The notes beneath the pieces are model-generated. The model ran no database searches and was not told the origin of the DNA. It saw nothing but the letters and a program-made list of their open reading frames with translations. From Lachnospiraceae bacterium (GTDB lineage Bacteria; Bacillota; Clostridia; Lachnospirales; Lachnospiraceae), in the NCBI GenBank assembly GCA_021203465.1, contig JAJQBC010000146.1, positions 1 to 38,910 on the forward strand: a DNA stretch of 38,910 nt, written 5' to 3'. The position numbers and the translations under genes are program-made. Below are positions 15,983 to 24,478 of the stretch, one piece after another. Each line of letters opens with the position of its first letter. Positions within the stretch are counted from its first letter, which is position 1.

Positions 15983-16012
15983 AGTATAAACCAGAAAACA
16001 CCCGGCTGTCAA
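15983..16012 (-). promoter_or_regulatory. Promoter of nrdR-aroK
   Basis: On the minus strand, TTGACA (16012-16007), 18 nt, TATACT (15988-15983). A CCGGCT/AGCCGG inverted repeat (16002-16022) overlaps the -35. Confidence 0.7.
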
Positions 16013-16022
16013 TCAAAGCCGG

Positions 16023-16048
16023 AATCCTGGATTATTTCAGGATTTTTT
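16023..16048 (+). terminator. Terminator-like hairpin upstream of the ylmC-like gene
   Basis: AATCCTG (16023-16029) pairs with CAGGATT (16038-16044) around an 8-nt loop and runs into six T residues on the plus strand. No plus-strand gene lies before it; the upstream gene reads the other way. It may end a short transcript or be fortuitous. Confidence 0.4.
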
Positions 16049-16059
16049 CACGGAAGCTT

Positions 16060-16067
16060 CATACACT
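16060..16067 (+). promoter_or_regulatory. Possible sigma-E type -10 element of the ylmC-like gene
   Basis: CATACACT agrees with the sigma-E -10 consensus (CATACAnT). A matching -35 with the ATA core is not evident, so the call is weak. It lies 26 bp before the start codon. Confidence 0.3.
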
Positions 16068-16092
16068 GAAAGAAAAAGGAAATGCAACTGCC

Positions 16093-16359
16093 ATGCGTTT
16101 CTGCGAGCTGAAAGAAAAGGATATCGTCAACCGCTGTGACTGCAAGCGGCTCGGACGTGTGAGCGATCTCATATTTGATGAAAAGACCGGCGCTCTCTGC
16201 GCAATCGTCGTTCCCGGCCCGAACCGCCTGCTGGGATTCTTAAGCCCTGACCAGGAATATATCATTCCCTGGAAGTGTATCTGCCAGATCGGGCCGGACA
16301 TCATCCTCGTCGAAATTCACGAAGAGGAGGCACTTTCGCCAAGAAAAATCTGGCATTAG
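16093..16359 (+). CDS. YlmC/YmxH family sporulation protein (PRC-barrel)
   Basis: An 88-residue protein with a PRC-barrel fold, as in the YlmC/YmxH family of spore-forming Firmicutes. Recognisable parts are the N-terminal CELKEKDIVNRCDCKRLGRVSDLIFD and the segment LLGFLSPDQEYIIPWKCICQIGPDIILV. Its molecular function is not established. ATG 16093 is preceded by AAGGA (12 nt spacing), and homology-like sequence begins here, so longer upstream readings are rejected. It is followed in the same direction by sigG. Confidence 0.85.
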   Translation: MRFCELKEKDIVNRCDCKRLGRVSDLIFDEKTGALCAIVVPGPNRLLGFLSPDQEYIIPWKCICQIGPDIILVEIHEEEALSPRKIWH

Positions 16360-16459
16360 ATGTTTCGTTTCTCCTGCATTAAGAACCCGATTTTGGGAAA
16401 TCCTTTTTACTATAAAAGCCCCAGACGGCGGCCTTTCTATTTCGTGCAGGAGGAGTGGA

Positions 16460-17236
16460 ATGACATCAAGTAAGGTGGAAATCTGCGGGGTCAACACGTC
16501 GAGACTCCCGCTCCTGACAAATGAGGAAAAAGAGATGCTGTTTGAACGCATTCAGAAAGGGGATAAAGAGGCAAGAGAACTGTACATCAAGGGTAACTTA
16601 AGGCTGGTCTTAAGCGTCATCAAACGCTTTTCCTCCAGCAACGAAAACGCGGACGACCTCTTCCAGATCGGCTGCATCGGGCTGATCAAAGCCATCGACA
16701 ATTTCGACTGCACGATGGATGTAAAATTCAGTACCTACGCGGTGCCGATGATTGTCGGAGAGATCCGGCGCTACCTTCGGGACAACAACAGCATCCGCGT
16801 CAGCCGTTCCCTCCGCGACATCGCCTACAAGGCGATTTATGCCCGGGAGATGCTCTCCCGCGAGACTTCCGGAGAGCCCACGCTCGAACAGATTTCCGAG
16901 GCGATCGACATACCAAAGGAGGATATCGTCTATGCCCTCGACGCGATCCAGAGCCCGATCAGCCTCTACGATCCCGTCTACACGGAGGGCGGCGACACGC
17001 TCTATGTCATGGACCAGATCAGCGACCGCAAGAACAAGGAAGAGAACTGGGTGCGGGATCTGTCGCTCTCCGAGGCCATGAAAAAGCTGTCTCCCCGGGA
17101 GAACCACATCATCAGCCTGCGCTTCTTTGAGGGACGCACACAGATGGAGGTCGCCGAGGAGATCCACATTTCTCAGGCTCAGGTCAGCCGTCTCGAAAAA
17201 AATGCGCTGAAAACGATGCGCGGTTACCTGAGCTGA
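16460..17236 (+). CDS. sigG: RNA polymerase sporulation sigma factor G
   Basis: 258 residues, matching SigG (late forespore sigma factor). The N-terminal segment KVEICGVNTSRLPLLTNEE is the SigG hallmark. Region 2 (LRLVLSVIKRF, DDLFQIGCIGLIKAIDNFD, FSTYAVPMIVGEIRR) and region 4.2 (TQMEVAEEIHISQAQVSRLEK) are clear. The ATG follows AGGAGG. Unlike in Bacillus, where sigG follows spoIIGA-sigE in the same direction, here it faces sigE tail to tail with only 3 bp between the stop codons. The SASP gene at 30917 carries a promoter of the type SigG reads. Confidence 0.96.
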   Translation: MTSSKVEICGVNTSRLPLLTNEEKEMLFERIQKGDKEARELYIKGNLRLVLSVIKRFSSSNENADDLFQIGCIGLIKAIDNFDCTMDVKFSTYAVPMIVGEIRRYLRDNNSIRVSRSLRDIAYKAIYAREMLSRETSGEPTLEQISEAIDIPKEDIVYALDAIQSPISLYDPVYTEGGDTLYVMDQISDRKNKEENWVRDLSLSEAMKKLSPRENHIISLRFFEGRTQMEVAEEIHISQAQVSRLEKNALKTMRGYLS

Positions 17237-17239
17237 GTG

Positions 17240-17980
17240 CTACTCATATTTCACAATTTCTTTGCGCAGCCTTCCGATGATCTTCTTTTCCAGACGTGAG
17301 ATATAGGACTGCGAGATGCCGAGCCGGTCCGCGACCTCCTTCTGGGTCATCTCGCGCCCGGTCGGATGGCGCAGGCCGAAGCGCAGCTCGATGATCGTCT
17401 TCTCGTGCTGGTTGAGCCGGGAGAGCGCCTTGCGCAGCAGGCTCCGCTCAACCTCGTTCTCCAGGTCCCTGTAAATGATATCCGCGTCTGTCCCGAGGAT
17501 ATCGGAGAGCAGCAGCTCATTTCCGTCCCAGTCCACATTCAGCGGCTCGTCGATCGACACCTCCATGCGCAGCTTGCTGTTGCGCCGCAAATACATCAAA
17601 ATCTCATTTTCAATACAGCGTGACGCATAGGTTGCAAGCTTGATATTTTTACTGCGGTTGAAGGTATTAATTGCCTTGATCAGCCCGATCGTCCCGATCG
17701 AGATCAAGTCTTCCACACCGATCCCGGTGTTCTCAAATTTCTTCGCGATGTAAACAACCAGCCGCAGATTGTGCTCGATCAACCGGGCGCGCGCCTCTTC
17801 GCTTTCTTCTCCCTCCAGGCCCAGAATCGCCGAGGCCTCCTCCTCGGCGCTGAGTGGCGGCGGCAAGATCTCTGAGCCTCCGATGTAATGAATTTCACCT
17901 TTGCGCGCGAAGAGCAGGGTCTTCAGGCGCGGCGCCACCTTGAGCTGAATCTGACGCGGAACTGTCACTTTGAATATCAT
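17240..17980 (-). CDS. sigE: RNA polymerase sporulation sigma factor E (pro-sigma-E)
   Basis: 246 residues, matching the mother-cell sigma factor SigE. The N-terminal stretch (about 30 residues) corresponds to the inhibitory pro-sequence cut by SpoIIGA; the mature start region is [16 protein letters not shown]. Region 2 ([34 protein letters not shown]) and region 4.2 ([23 protein letters not shown]) are intact. The ATG follows GAGGAGG, 11 nt after spoIIGA, so the two are co-transcribed. Confidence 0.97.
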   Translation of the reverse strand: MIFKVTVPRQIQLKVAPRLKTLLFARKGEIHYIGGSEILPPPLSAEEEASAILGLEGEESEEARARLIEHNLRLVVYIAKKFENTGIGVEDLISIGTIGLIKAINTFNRSKNIKLATYASRCIENEILMYLRRNSKLRMEVSIDEPLNVDWDGNELLLSDILGTDADIIYRDLENEVERSLLRKALSRLNQHEKTIIELRFGLRHPTGREMTQKEVADRLGISQSYISRLEKKIIGRLRKEIVKYE

Positions 17981-17991
17981 GCTTGCCTCCT

Positions 17992-18771
17992 CTACGGGGG
18001 AAGCAGGTCTCGATGAAGTATAAGCGGATGGGAATCCCGGTTCCGGCGCATGCAGGCAACGACCGGCTTCTTGATAATACGTATGCCGTCCGTATCCCGG
18101 ATCTCCATACCATCCAGAATCCAGGCTTTGAGGACTCCTCTCTGTGTGATCGTCCGATACGGAATCATGCGCGGCGGCAGTTCCCTGTCCGTCCCGGCCA
18201 GCAGTTTTTCCATAAGTTCCGGCGCAAGGATGCTGACCGGACGGCCACTGAGCGGATCACAGAGCGCATTTCCGGTATCATAAAAGCCTTCGACCGTGAG
18301 CCTGCAGTTCCCGCAGATGAGCGTCGCCTCGCAGCTCAGCGCAGCCAACCTTCTTTGCCGGTTCAAAAGCCACTGTGCCGCGTACAGGAACAGACAGGCC
18401 GCCGTGCAGGCCACCACAAACCAGATACCGCAGAGCGGATGAAACTGCGCGAGGTAGCGGAGCAGGCCGCTCAGAAGAAAACTTTCCAGATACAGAGCCA
18501 GAAACGCGCCGCAGAATTTTTCACGGTCCGGAAAAGCGATCCTGACCATCCCCGCACAAAACGTCAATGTCCCGGCCAGATATCCGATTTCGTCTATGTA
18601 TGCCGAAAAAACAGTCAGCGCGCAGGCTCCCAGCGCCCCCAGAAGCGCGGCCAGCGCTATCCTTCTTTTTCGCACCCGCAGATGCAAAAAGCCCGCGGTC
18701 AGCAGAAGAATTGCCGCATCCATCCAGAGATTTTCCGTAAAGAGGATATCTACATATACTTCATAATACAC
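17992..18771 (-). CDS. spoIIGA: Sigma-E processing peptidase SpoIIGA
   Basis: A 259-residue membrane aspartic protease that activates pro-sigma-E during sporulation. The GTG at 18771 is chosen: AGAGGG lies 6 nt before it and the family N-terminus [10 protein letters not shown] begins right after; upstream in-frame codons cross the promoter. About five hydrophobic segments fill the N-terminal half. The catalytic motif DTGN (Asp165) lies in the soluble C-terminal domain. Confidence 0.94.
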   Translation of the reverse strand: MYYEVYVDILFTENLWMDAAILLLTAGFLHLRVRKRRIALAALLGALGACALTVFSAYIDEIGYLAGTLTFCAGMVRIAFPDREKFCGAFLALYLESFLLSGLLRYLAQFHPLCGIWFVVACTAACLFLYAAQWLLNRQRRLAALSCEATLICGNCRLTVEGFYDTGNALCDPLSGRPVSILAPELMEKLLAGTDRELPPRMIPYRTITQRGVLKAWILDGMEIRDTDGIRIIKKPVVACMRRNRDSHPLILHRDLLPP

Positions 18772-18799
18772 TTGCTGCCCTCTTACTTGTGCTGGTCTC

Positions 18800-18846
18800 A
18801 TTATAGAGAAAAGCCCGCGCACAAGCTGTCGCATGCCGCTGTCGAA
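18800..18846 (-). promoter_or_regulatory. spoIIGA-sigE promoter with Spo0A-box-like sites
   Basis: The minus-strand -10 is a perfect TATAAT (18805-18800) with a poor -35 (CAGCTT at 18828-18823). TGTCGAA at 18840-18846 is an exact Spo0A-box core; TGTCGCA at 18827-18833 has one mismatch and overlaps the -35 position. A third site, TTGTCGA read on minus, lies at 18875-18869. The spoIIG promoter of Bacillus is likewise activated by Spo0A. Confidence 0.6.
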
Positions 18847-18891
18847 ACGTTGATCCTCTCGCGAGGAATCGACAACACCCTAAAAGACTTT

Positions 18892-18933
18892 TAAAAAAAT
18901 GCCCTCCGGCTGCGCGTCAGGCAGCCGGAGGGC
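18892..18933 (-). terminator. Rho-independent terminator of aroE
   Basis: A 13-bp GC stem (GCCCTCCGGCTGC pairing with GCAGCCGGAGGGC) with a short loop is followed on the minus strand by A and seven T residues. It lies about 25 nt after the aroE stop. Confidence 0.95.
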
Positions 18934-18958
18934 GTTCTTTCCATGGGATTCCGCTTAT

Positions 18959-19831
18959 TCAATTTTGAAAATATTTCTCCTTAATCAATCCGACCGGCAT
19001 CTTCTTCCCGGTCCACAATTCAAAGGCATAAGCCCCCTGATAGAGGAGCATATACATCCCGTTGAAGGCGGGGCAGCCCAGCTGTTCTGCCATCTCGAGC
19101 AGCCGCGTCTTACGCGGATTGTAGATCACGTCGGAGACAATCAGCTCCGGATGCAGGAAGCTCTTATCCGGAATCAGGCAGCCCTCCTCACGCGGACTCA
19201 TGCCGACTGAAGAGGCGTTGACAAGGATCGCGCTCTCTCTAATGCTCTTTCTCATCTGCGCCTCGTCGCGCAGCTCATACATGCTGACCCTGCAGGAAGT
19301 CCCCGCGTTCACTCGGTCGACGACCTCGTGGATGGCGTCCCAGGACGCGCCGTGCCGGGCGATCAGGTCGATCGCGCACACCCCGTCGAGCGCCGCCTGC
19401 GCCACGATCGAGGAGGCTGCTCCGCCGGATCCCAGTAGCGTCATCTTCTTTCCGATGACATCATAGCCCGCATCTGCCACGGCGGCCATGTAGCCTCTTC
19501 CGTCCGTATTATAGCCGGTCAGCACACCGTCCTCCTGCACGACGGTGTTCACCGCCCCGATCAGCTTCGCCTCCTCGGAAAGCCGGTCCGCGCGCTCGTA
19601 CATGAGCCGCTTGTGCGGCATCGTGCAATTCCAACCGCGCGCGTTCATCACCGTCAGGCCATCCACAGCCACATCAAACTTCTCCGGGGAAACATCGAAG
19701 GCCAGATAGACGTAATCCAACCCATAATAAGCGAAGGACTCATTGTGCATGGCCGGGGAAATACTGTGCGCAACCGGACTTCCGAGCAGGCAGAGCAACC
19801 CCGTATGGCCGGTAATCGGTAATTGATTCAT
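18959..19831 (-). CDS. aroE: Shikimate dehydrogenase (NADP+)
   Basis: A 290-residue enzyme that reduces 3-dehydroshikimate to shikimate. The N-terminal substrate-binding motif LLGSPVAHSISPAMHN (about 14-29) and MPHKRLM (catalytic Lys) are present. The NADP-binding GSGGAASSIVAQAAL, and YNPRKTRLLEMAEQLG near the C-terminus, match AroE. ATG 19831 follows AGAGG with 9 nt spacing. Terminators lie on both sides, so it is probably transcribed alone, although no clear promoter was found. Confidence 0.95.
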   Translation of the reverse strand: MNQLPITGHTGLLCLLGSPVAHSISPAMHNESFAYYGLDYVYLAFDVSPEKFDVAVDGLTVMNARGWNCTMPHKRLMYERADRLSEEAKLIGAVNTVVQEDGVLTGYNTDGRGYMAAVADAGYDVIGKKMTLLGSGGAASSIVAQAALDGVCAIDLIARHGASWDAIHEVVDRVNAGTSCRVSMYELRDEAQMRKSIRESAILVNASSVGMSPREEGCLIPDKSFLHPELIVSDVIYNPRKTRLLEMAEQLGCPAFNGMYMLLYQGAYAFELWTGKKMPVGLIKEKYFQN

Positions 19832-19875
19832 ATTTTTCTTCCTCTCTATGAAAAATGAAATGTGCTTTCTCCCGC

Positions 19876-19916
19876 AAAACAAAGAAAGCCGCCCGCGTTC
19901 TGTCCCGCAGGCGGCT
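19876..19916 (-). terminator. Rho-independent terminator of ftsZ
   Basis: On the minus strand, AGCCGCCTGCGGG pairs with CGCGGGCGGCT (small bulge), followed by TTTCTTTGTTTT. It directly follows the ftsZ stop codon and marks the end of the dcw cluster. Confidence 0.9.
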
Positions 19917-19926
19917 CCTCAAAGTC

Positions 19927-21081
19927 TTATCTGTTTTTCTGGAAGAACTGCGGAATCTTGATCTCCTGCTCCTCCACACTGCTCTCCGGCTTCTTGAAGG
20001 CCTTCAGACCCGGAAGCGGCTGTACCTGCGGCGCCTTCGGAGGTGTCGGCACATTCAGCTTCGCGCCCCCCGGCTGGCTCTGCGCGCTCTGTATCGGACG
20101 ATAGGACTGTGGAATCACAGACTTGCTGCCCGCCTCCTGAAGCCCGGTCGCAATCACCGTGATGCTGACCTCATCCGTATTGCTGGAGTCATACATCGCG
20201 CCGAAGATCACGTTCGCATCCTCACCGACCAGTTCCTGCACATAGCTTGCCGCCTCATTGGCGTCAATGAGGGAAATATCTCCGGATACATTGATAATCA
20301 CATGGCTCGCGCCGTTAATCGTCGTCTCAAGCAGCGGGCTCGTAACCGCCTGCTTCACCGCCTCCATGGCCTTGTCATCGCCTCTGGCCGTGCCGATACC
20401 GATGTGGGCAATGCCCTTGTCAGTCATGACCGTCTGTACATCCGCGAAGTCCAGATTGATGAGCGCCGGCATGTTGATGAGATCCGTAATACCCTGCACA
20501 GCCTGCTGCAGCACCTCATCCGCCTTCCTCAGCGCCTCCGGCATCGTCGTCCTGCGATCCACGATCTCGAGCAGCTTGTCATTCGGGATCACAATCAATG
20601 TGTCGACTGCCTCTTTTAATTTTTCAATGCCCTGCAGTGCGTTGTTCATGCGCTGCCGCGCCTCAAAACGGAAGGGCTTCGTCACGACGCCAACCGTCAG
20701 GATACCCATCTCCTTCGCCGCCTTCGCGAGCACCGGCGTCGCGCCGGTACCGGTGCCGCCGCCCATACCGCAGGTGACGAATACCATATCCGCTCCCTGT
20801 ATTGCTTCCTTCAGTTCTTCAATACTCTCCTCGGCGGCCTTCTCGCCGACCTCCGGCTTCGCTCCCGCTCCAAGCCCCTTTGTCAGCTTCTCGCCAATCT
20901 GTACGATAACCGGCGCTTTGCAGAGCTTCAATGCCTGCTTATCGGTATTTACCCCGATGAATTCTACTCCGCCGATCTGTTCCTCTACCATTCTATTTAC
21001 AGCGTTATTACCCGCTCCACCGATACCGACTACGATAATCCGTGCAGCGGATTCCGCTTCATTCGTCATAATCTCCAACAA
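19927..21081 (-). CDS. ftsZ: Cell division protein FtsZ
   Basis: A 384-residue tubulin-like GTPase that forms the division ring. The GTP-binding signature [10 protein letters not shown], the N-terminal [17 protein letters not shown] and the T7-loop region ([11 protein letters not shown]) are intact. A variable linker leads to the C-terminal peptide ending IPQFFQKNR, which binds membrane tethers. The start is taken as TTG 21081: AAGGAGG lies 8 nt before it and the resulting LEIMTNEAE matches related proteins; the GTG at 21105 lies upstream of this ribosome-binding site. Confidence 0.97.
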   Translation of the reverse strand: MLEIMTNEAESAARIIVVGIGGAGNNAVNRMVEEQIGGVEFIGVNTDKQALKLCKAPVIVQIGEKLTKGLGAGAKPEVGEKAAEESIEELKEAIQGADMVFVTCGMGGGTGTGATPVLAKAAKEMGILTVGVVTKPFRFEARQRMNNALQGIEKLKEAVDTLIVIPNDKLLEIVDRRTTMPEALRKADEVLQQAVQGITDLINMPALINLDFADVQTVMTDKGIAHIGIGTARGDDKAMEAVKQAVTSPLLETTINGASHVIINVSGDISLIDANEAASYVQELVGEDANVIFGAMYDSSNTDEVSITVIATGLQEAGSKSVIPQSYRPIQSAQSQPGGAKLNVPTPPKAPQVQPLPGLKAFKKPESSVEEQEIKIPQFFQKNR

Positions 21082-21124
21082 GGCTGTATCCTCCTTCGAA
21101 CCCACGTAAACTTACACTATGTTT

Positions 21125-21153
21125 ATCATAGCTTTTTTTTCACAAGAACGCAA
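21125..21153 (-). promoter_or_regulatory. Promoter of ftsZ
   Basis: On the minus strand, TTGCGT (21153-21148), 17 nt, TATGAT (21130-21125) in the ftsQ-ftsZ gap. It would allow ftsZ expression apart from the rest of the cluster. Confidence 0.6.
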
Positions 21154-21188
21154 CAGTATTTTTAAACTTTTTTCACATTTTCGGGCAA

Positions 21189-21926
21189 TTATTTCGTTGC
21201 CTCCAACGAGATATGGGTGCTCTCGTCGGTATAATTTTCCATATGTAGTGTTCCGGAGCATCCTTCGAGATCTGATTCGAGCTGTTTGAGACGGGAAATC
21301 TTCTCATCGAGATAATCTCCCTCCCCCAGCTCCACCGTCACATCTCCCAGTTCGAGATACAACTCCGAGGAGCTTCCAAAACGGATCTCGTCGGGAACCA
21401 GCTCGTATTTGGAGAGAAGCTGCGTGAGATTCAGGATGGTATTGAAAATGTCCGGATCCGGCACGTTCAACGCCTCGTACATGGTCAGCGCATCAAAGGA
21501 AATGCCGCTGATCAGTGGGACGCCCTCCATTATCTCATCGGAGCTTTCCACCACAATCCCGTCCTTGTCAAAATAGACATTCTTTCCGAGATACTTCACA
21601 TAGCCGACAATCTCCTTCTCGTAGACCCGGATCGTAATGCTGCTGAAGGAATTGATCTCAATGTCAAAGGTATCAATAAAGGGAATCTCCGGCTGTTCCA
21701 TATATTTGTAGCGAAAATAGAGATACAGCGTATTGCGGGATATGCCGTCGCCAATCACAAGGTCGGCAATCTCCTCATTCGTGTAATAATCGTTTCCGCT
21801 GACCGTCACCTCACGAACCCGGAAAATACCAAACATGGAAAGAAGCAGTACCGCGATGACCGCCAGTACCGCTGCCGCTATGATAAGGCCCTTCCGGCTT
21901 TTTTTCTGTTTCACCCTGTTCGCCAT
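21189..21926 (-). CDS. ftsQ: Cell division protein FtsQ/DivIB
   Basis: A 245-residue bitopic membrane protein of the divisome. A short Lys/Arg-rich cytoplasmic end is followed by one transmembrane helix (about 14-36). The POTRA domain begins FRVREVTVSGNDYYTNEEIADL and is followed by the FtsQ/DivIB extracellular region. It is small for the family. It lies between murA (35 nt gap) and ftsZ in the leftward cluster. Confidence 0.88.
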   Translation of the reverse strand: MANRVKQKKSRKGLIIAAAVLAVIAVLLLSMFGIFRVREVTVSGNDYYTNEEIADLVIGDGISRNTLYLYFRYKYMEQPEIPFIDTFDIEINSFSSITIRVYEKEIVGYVKYLGKNVYFDKDGIVVESSDEIMEGVPLISGISFDALTMYEALNVPDPDIFNTILNLTQLLSKYELVPDEIRFGSSSELYLELGDVTVELGEGDYLDEKISRLKQLESDLEGCSGTLHMENYTDESTHISLEATK

Positions 21927-21961
21927 GCGCCACTTCTTTCCGTAGGTTTATGCATTGTTAT

Positions 21962-23218
21962 TCAGTGTAACACAATTCCCAGTTTTTTTAAATCCCCCTG
22001 TATGTCCTCATAACCTCTTTTCACAAATTCCATGCCGCCAAGCACAGTCTTTCCCTCCGCCGCGAGCGCAGCCATAATAAGCGCGGCGCCGCCGCGGAGT
22101 TCCCGAGCCTCGACCTGCGCGCCGCGGAGTCTGGCCTCGCCCTCAATCACCGCAAGCGAATCCTCCTCATAGATACGCGCTCCCATCTTCCGAAGCTCCG
22201 GCACGACCTGAAATCTCGCCTCAAATATTTTCTCTTCCAGAAAACTCGGACCGGACGCCATGGCGAGCGCGGCCATCAGGGCAGACTGCAAATCTGTTGG
22301 AAAATCCGGGAACGGCGCGGTGGCAAGATAAGGAATCGGGTGAATCCTGCGCTCCATTTTCAGGGAAATCTCATCCTGCTCTTCCCACAGCGCAATCTCT
22401 GCACCCAGCTGCGCCAGAATGCGGGGAAGCACCCCCAGATGCTGCGTCGGCACATGCAAAAGCCGGACCTCGCCGCCGGTCATAACAGCTCCCAGCAGAT
22501 AAGTACCGGCCACAATTCGGTCGGACGGAACGATATATTCCGCCGCGTGAAGCCGCTCCACTCCTTCCACTCTGATCTCCGCTGTGCCCTCCCCTTCAAT
22601 GTGCGCTCCCATTTTCCGAAGGAAACCGGCAAGAGACGTGATCTCCGGTTCCCGCGCCGCGCCATGAATCACCGTGCGGCCTTTTGCGAGCGTCGCCGCC
22701 AGCAGGATATTCTCCGTCGCCCCAACGCTCGGGAAATCGAGCACGATGTCCGCCCCGCGCAGATCTTTCGCATATCCGGCCAGTGCATGTTCCCTGTGTT
22801 CGAACACGGCTCCGAGCTGTTCAAGTCCCTTCAGATGCAGGTCGATCGGGCGCCTCCCGATCGTACAGCCGCCCGGATAGGGAATCTCGACCTCATGCAT
22901 TCTGCCGAGCATGCTCCCGAGCAGTGTGACGCCCGCACGCATTTTTCCGGCTCCGCTCCCACTTAACCTGCAGCGTTCCGCGCCCCGCGTGTCGACAATC
23001 AGCATGTGCCCTTCCCGGTGCACGAGACAACCGGCGTCCATCAGAAGCTCCAGCATATGATCCACATCTGTGATCTGCGGGCAATGATGGAGAATATAGA
23101 CACCCTCCGCAAGCAGCATCGCCGCCAGCATCGGCAGCGCCGCGTTTTTCGACCCCTGCACCAGCAGCTCCCCGCACATCCGCTGCGGCCCGACAATCTC
23201 CAGTCTGTCTTCTTCCAA
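21962..23218 (-). CDS. murA: UDP-N-acetylglucosamine 1-carboxyvinyltransferase
   Basis: A 418-residue enzyme that transfers enolpyruvate to UDP-GlcNAc, the first committed step of peptidoglycan synthesis and the target of fosfomycin. Residues QGSKNAALPML (substrate Lys-Asn) and GGCTIGRRPIDLHL (catalytic Cys, the PEP/fosfomycin site) are present. The start is TTG 23218: GGAGG lies 7 nt before and the protein then begins EEDRLEIVG, as expected; the open frame further upstream is only a shadow of ftsW. Confidence 0.95.
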   Translation of the reverse strand: MEEDRLEIVGPQRMCGELLVQGSKNAALPMLAAMLLAEGVYILHHCPQITDVDHMLELLMDAGCLVHREGHMLIVDTRGAERCRLSGSGAGKMRAGVTLLGSMLGRMHEVEIPYPGGCTIGRRPIDLHLKGLEQLGAVFEHREHALAGYAKDLRGADIVLDFPSVGATENILLAATLAKGRTVIHGAAREPEITSLAGFLRKMGAHIEGEGTAEIRVEGVERLHAAEYIVPSDRIVAGTYLLGAVMTGGEVRLLHVPTQHLGVLPRILAQLGAEIALWEEQDEISLKMERRIHPIPYLATAPFPDFPTDLQSALMAALAMASGPSFLEEKIFEARFQVVPELRKMGARIYEEDSLAVIEGEARLRGAQVEARELRGGAALIMAALAAEGKTVLGGMEFVKRGYEDIQGDLKKLGIVLH

Positions 23219-23271
23219 AAGCTTTCCTCCAAACCCCGGCGCTATACCACAGTATATGCAGACCGGGCACG

Positions 23272-24375
23272 TCAGCGTTCCTTTTTCACCCCGCGCGAAA
23301 CATTCAGGGCAAGGCCAAGCTCGGAAAGCAGAAAGACGACAGAGGTACCTCCGTAGCTGATAAAAGGCAGCGTGATGCCAGTATTGGGAATGGTGTTGGT
23401 GACGACGGCGATATTCAGGATGACTTGAATCATGATGTGCCCCATAACACCGGCAGCCAGCAGCGCGCCGAAGAGCTCCTGCGTATGCGTCGCGATCACC
23501 ATCAGCCTCCAAATCAGCAGAGAAAACAGAAAAATGACGACGCAGGCCCCGAAGAGTCCCAGCTCCTCACAGATGATGGAAAAGATCATGTCATTCTGCG
23601 CCTCCGGCACGAAGCCCAGCTTCTGCATGCTGTTCCCGAGCCCCACGCCGAAGATGCCGCCGGAACCGATCGCATAGAGCCCCTGCAGCGTCTGATAGCC
23701 CTTCTCATAGAGCTCCGGGTGACGCCAGATCGCCAGCCGTTCCAGACGATAAGACGCCAGACTCAGGAATATGGCGATAAAACCGACGCCCAGCGCGCCG
23801 AGCCACAGGAAGGGAAGAAATTTTGGATTCGCGACGAACAGCAGGATCACGGCGATTCCGAGAATGATGACCGCGGTACTCAGATTGTTCGCCCCGACCA
23901 GACCGACGATCGGCAGCACAAGCAGAATGACCAGAAACATAGAGCGCCAGGATTTCATATGCTCCGCCTCCCGGCTCACAATCGAGGCCAGCAGGATGAC
24001 AACCGCCAGCTTTGCAAACTCTGAAGGCTGAAAGGAAAGCGGGCCAAGCGAAAGCCAGCGCTTTGAACCGTTATACTCATCCCCGATGAACAGCACCGCC
24101 GTGGAGAGCGCGAGCGACAAAAGATAAGCCGGAACCGCCGCGGGAATAAAGCGCCGATAGTCGACGAGAGAAATCAGATACATCGCCATAAGCCCGATGC
24201 TTGTCGCAAAAAGCTGCTTCTTAAAATAATAGGCAGGATCCGCGAATTTGACCCTGCCATTGTAGGCGCTGGTGCTGTAGAGCATGACCAGACCGAACAC
24301 GGCCAGTATGAGCACCAGTATCAGAAGCACGGCGTCCGCCGAATCCTTCGCATCGCTTCGTCTGTCCCGCCCCAT
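23272..24375 (-). CDS. ftsW: Lipid II glycosyltransferase FtsW (SEDS family; FtsW/SpoVE)
   Basis: A 367-residue membrane protein with about ten transmembrane segments. SEDS proteins polymerise peptidoglycan glycan strands with a partner class B PBP. The motifs LSLGPLSFQPSEFAKLA, the catalytic-loop region near EYNGSKRWL, GNSMQKLGFVPEAQNDMIFSII and TGITLPFISYGGTS are diagnostic. FtsW and SpoVE cannot be separated from sequence alone; the place in the dcw cluster fits either. In many relatives murD precedes ftsW; here the PucR/URO-D insert does. Confidence 0.95.
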   Translation of the reverse strand: MGRDRRSDAKDSADAVLLILVLILAVFGLVMLYSTSAYNGRVKFADPAYYFKKQLFATSIGLMAMYLISLVDYRRFIPAAVPAYLLSLALSTAVLFIGDEYNGSKRWLSLGPLSFQPSEFAKLAVVILLASIVSREAEHMKSWRSMFLVILLVLPIVGLVGANNLSTAVIILGIAVILLFVANPKFLPFLWLGALGVGFIAIFLSLASYRLERLAIWRHPELYEKGYQTLQGLYAIGSGGIFGVGLGNSMQKLGFVPEAQNDMIFSIICEELGLFGACVVIFLFSLLIWRLMVIATHTQELFGALLAAGVMGHIMIQVILNIAVVTNTIPNTGITLPFISYGGTSVVFLLSELGLALNVSRGVKKER

Positions 24376-24419
24376 CGCACACCGCCCGGAAAATCATCTG
24401 TCTATTACTATTCGCAAAC

Positions 24420-24442
24420 CCGCATTTACATGCAGGATTAAT
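24420..24442 (-). terminator. Small hairpin between the PucR-type gene and ftsW
   Basis: On the minus strand CCTGCAT and ATGCGGG form a 7-bp stem (one G-T pair) with a short loop, followed by only three T residues. It could be a weak terminator of the PucR-type gene. No clear ftsW promoter was seen in this 103-bp gap. Confidence 0.3.
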
Positions 24443-24478
24443 GGTGAGATATATCAGACGCTGACAAAACCTGACGCC

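Noticed and set aside
23219-23512. N-terminal extension of murA by about 98 codons
   Set aside because: The extension is the ftsW 3' end in another frame; murA homology and a GGAGG site begin at 23218.
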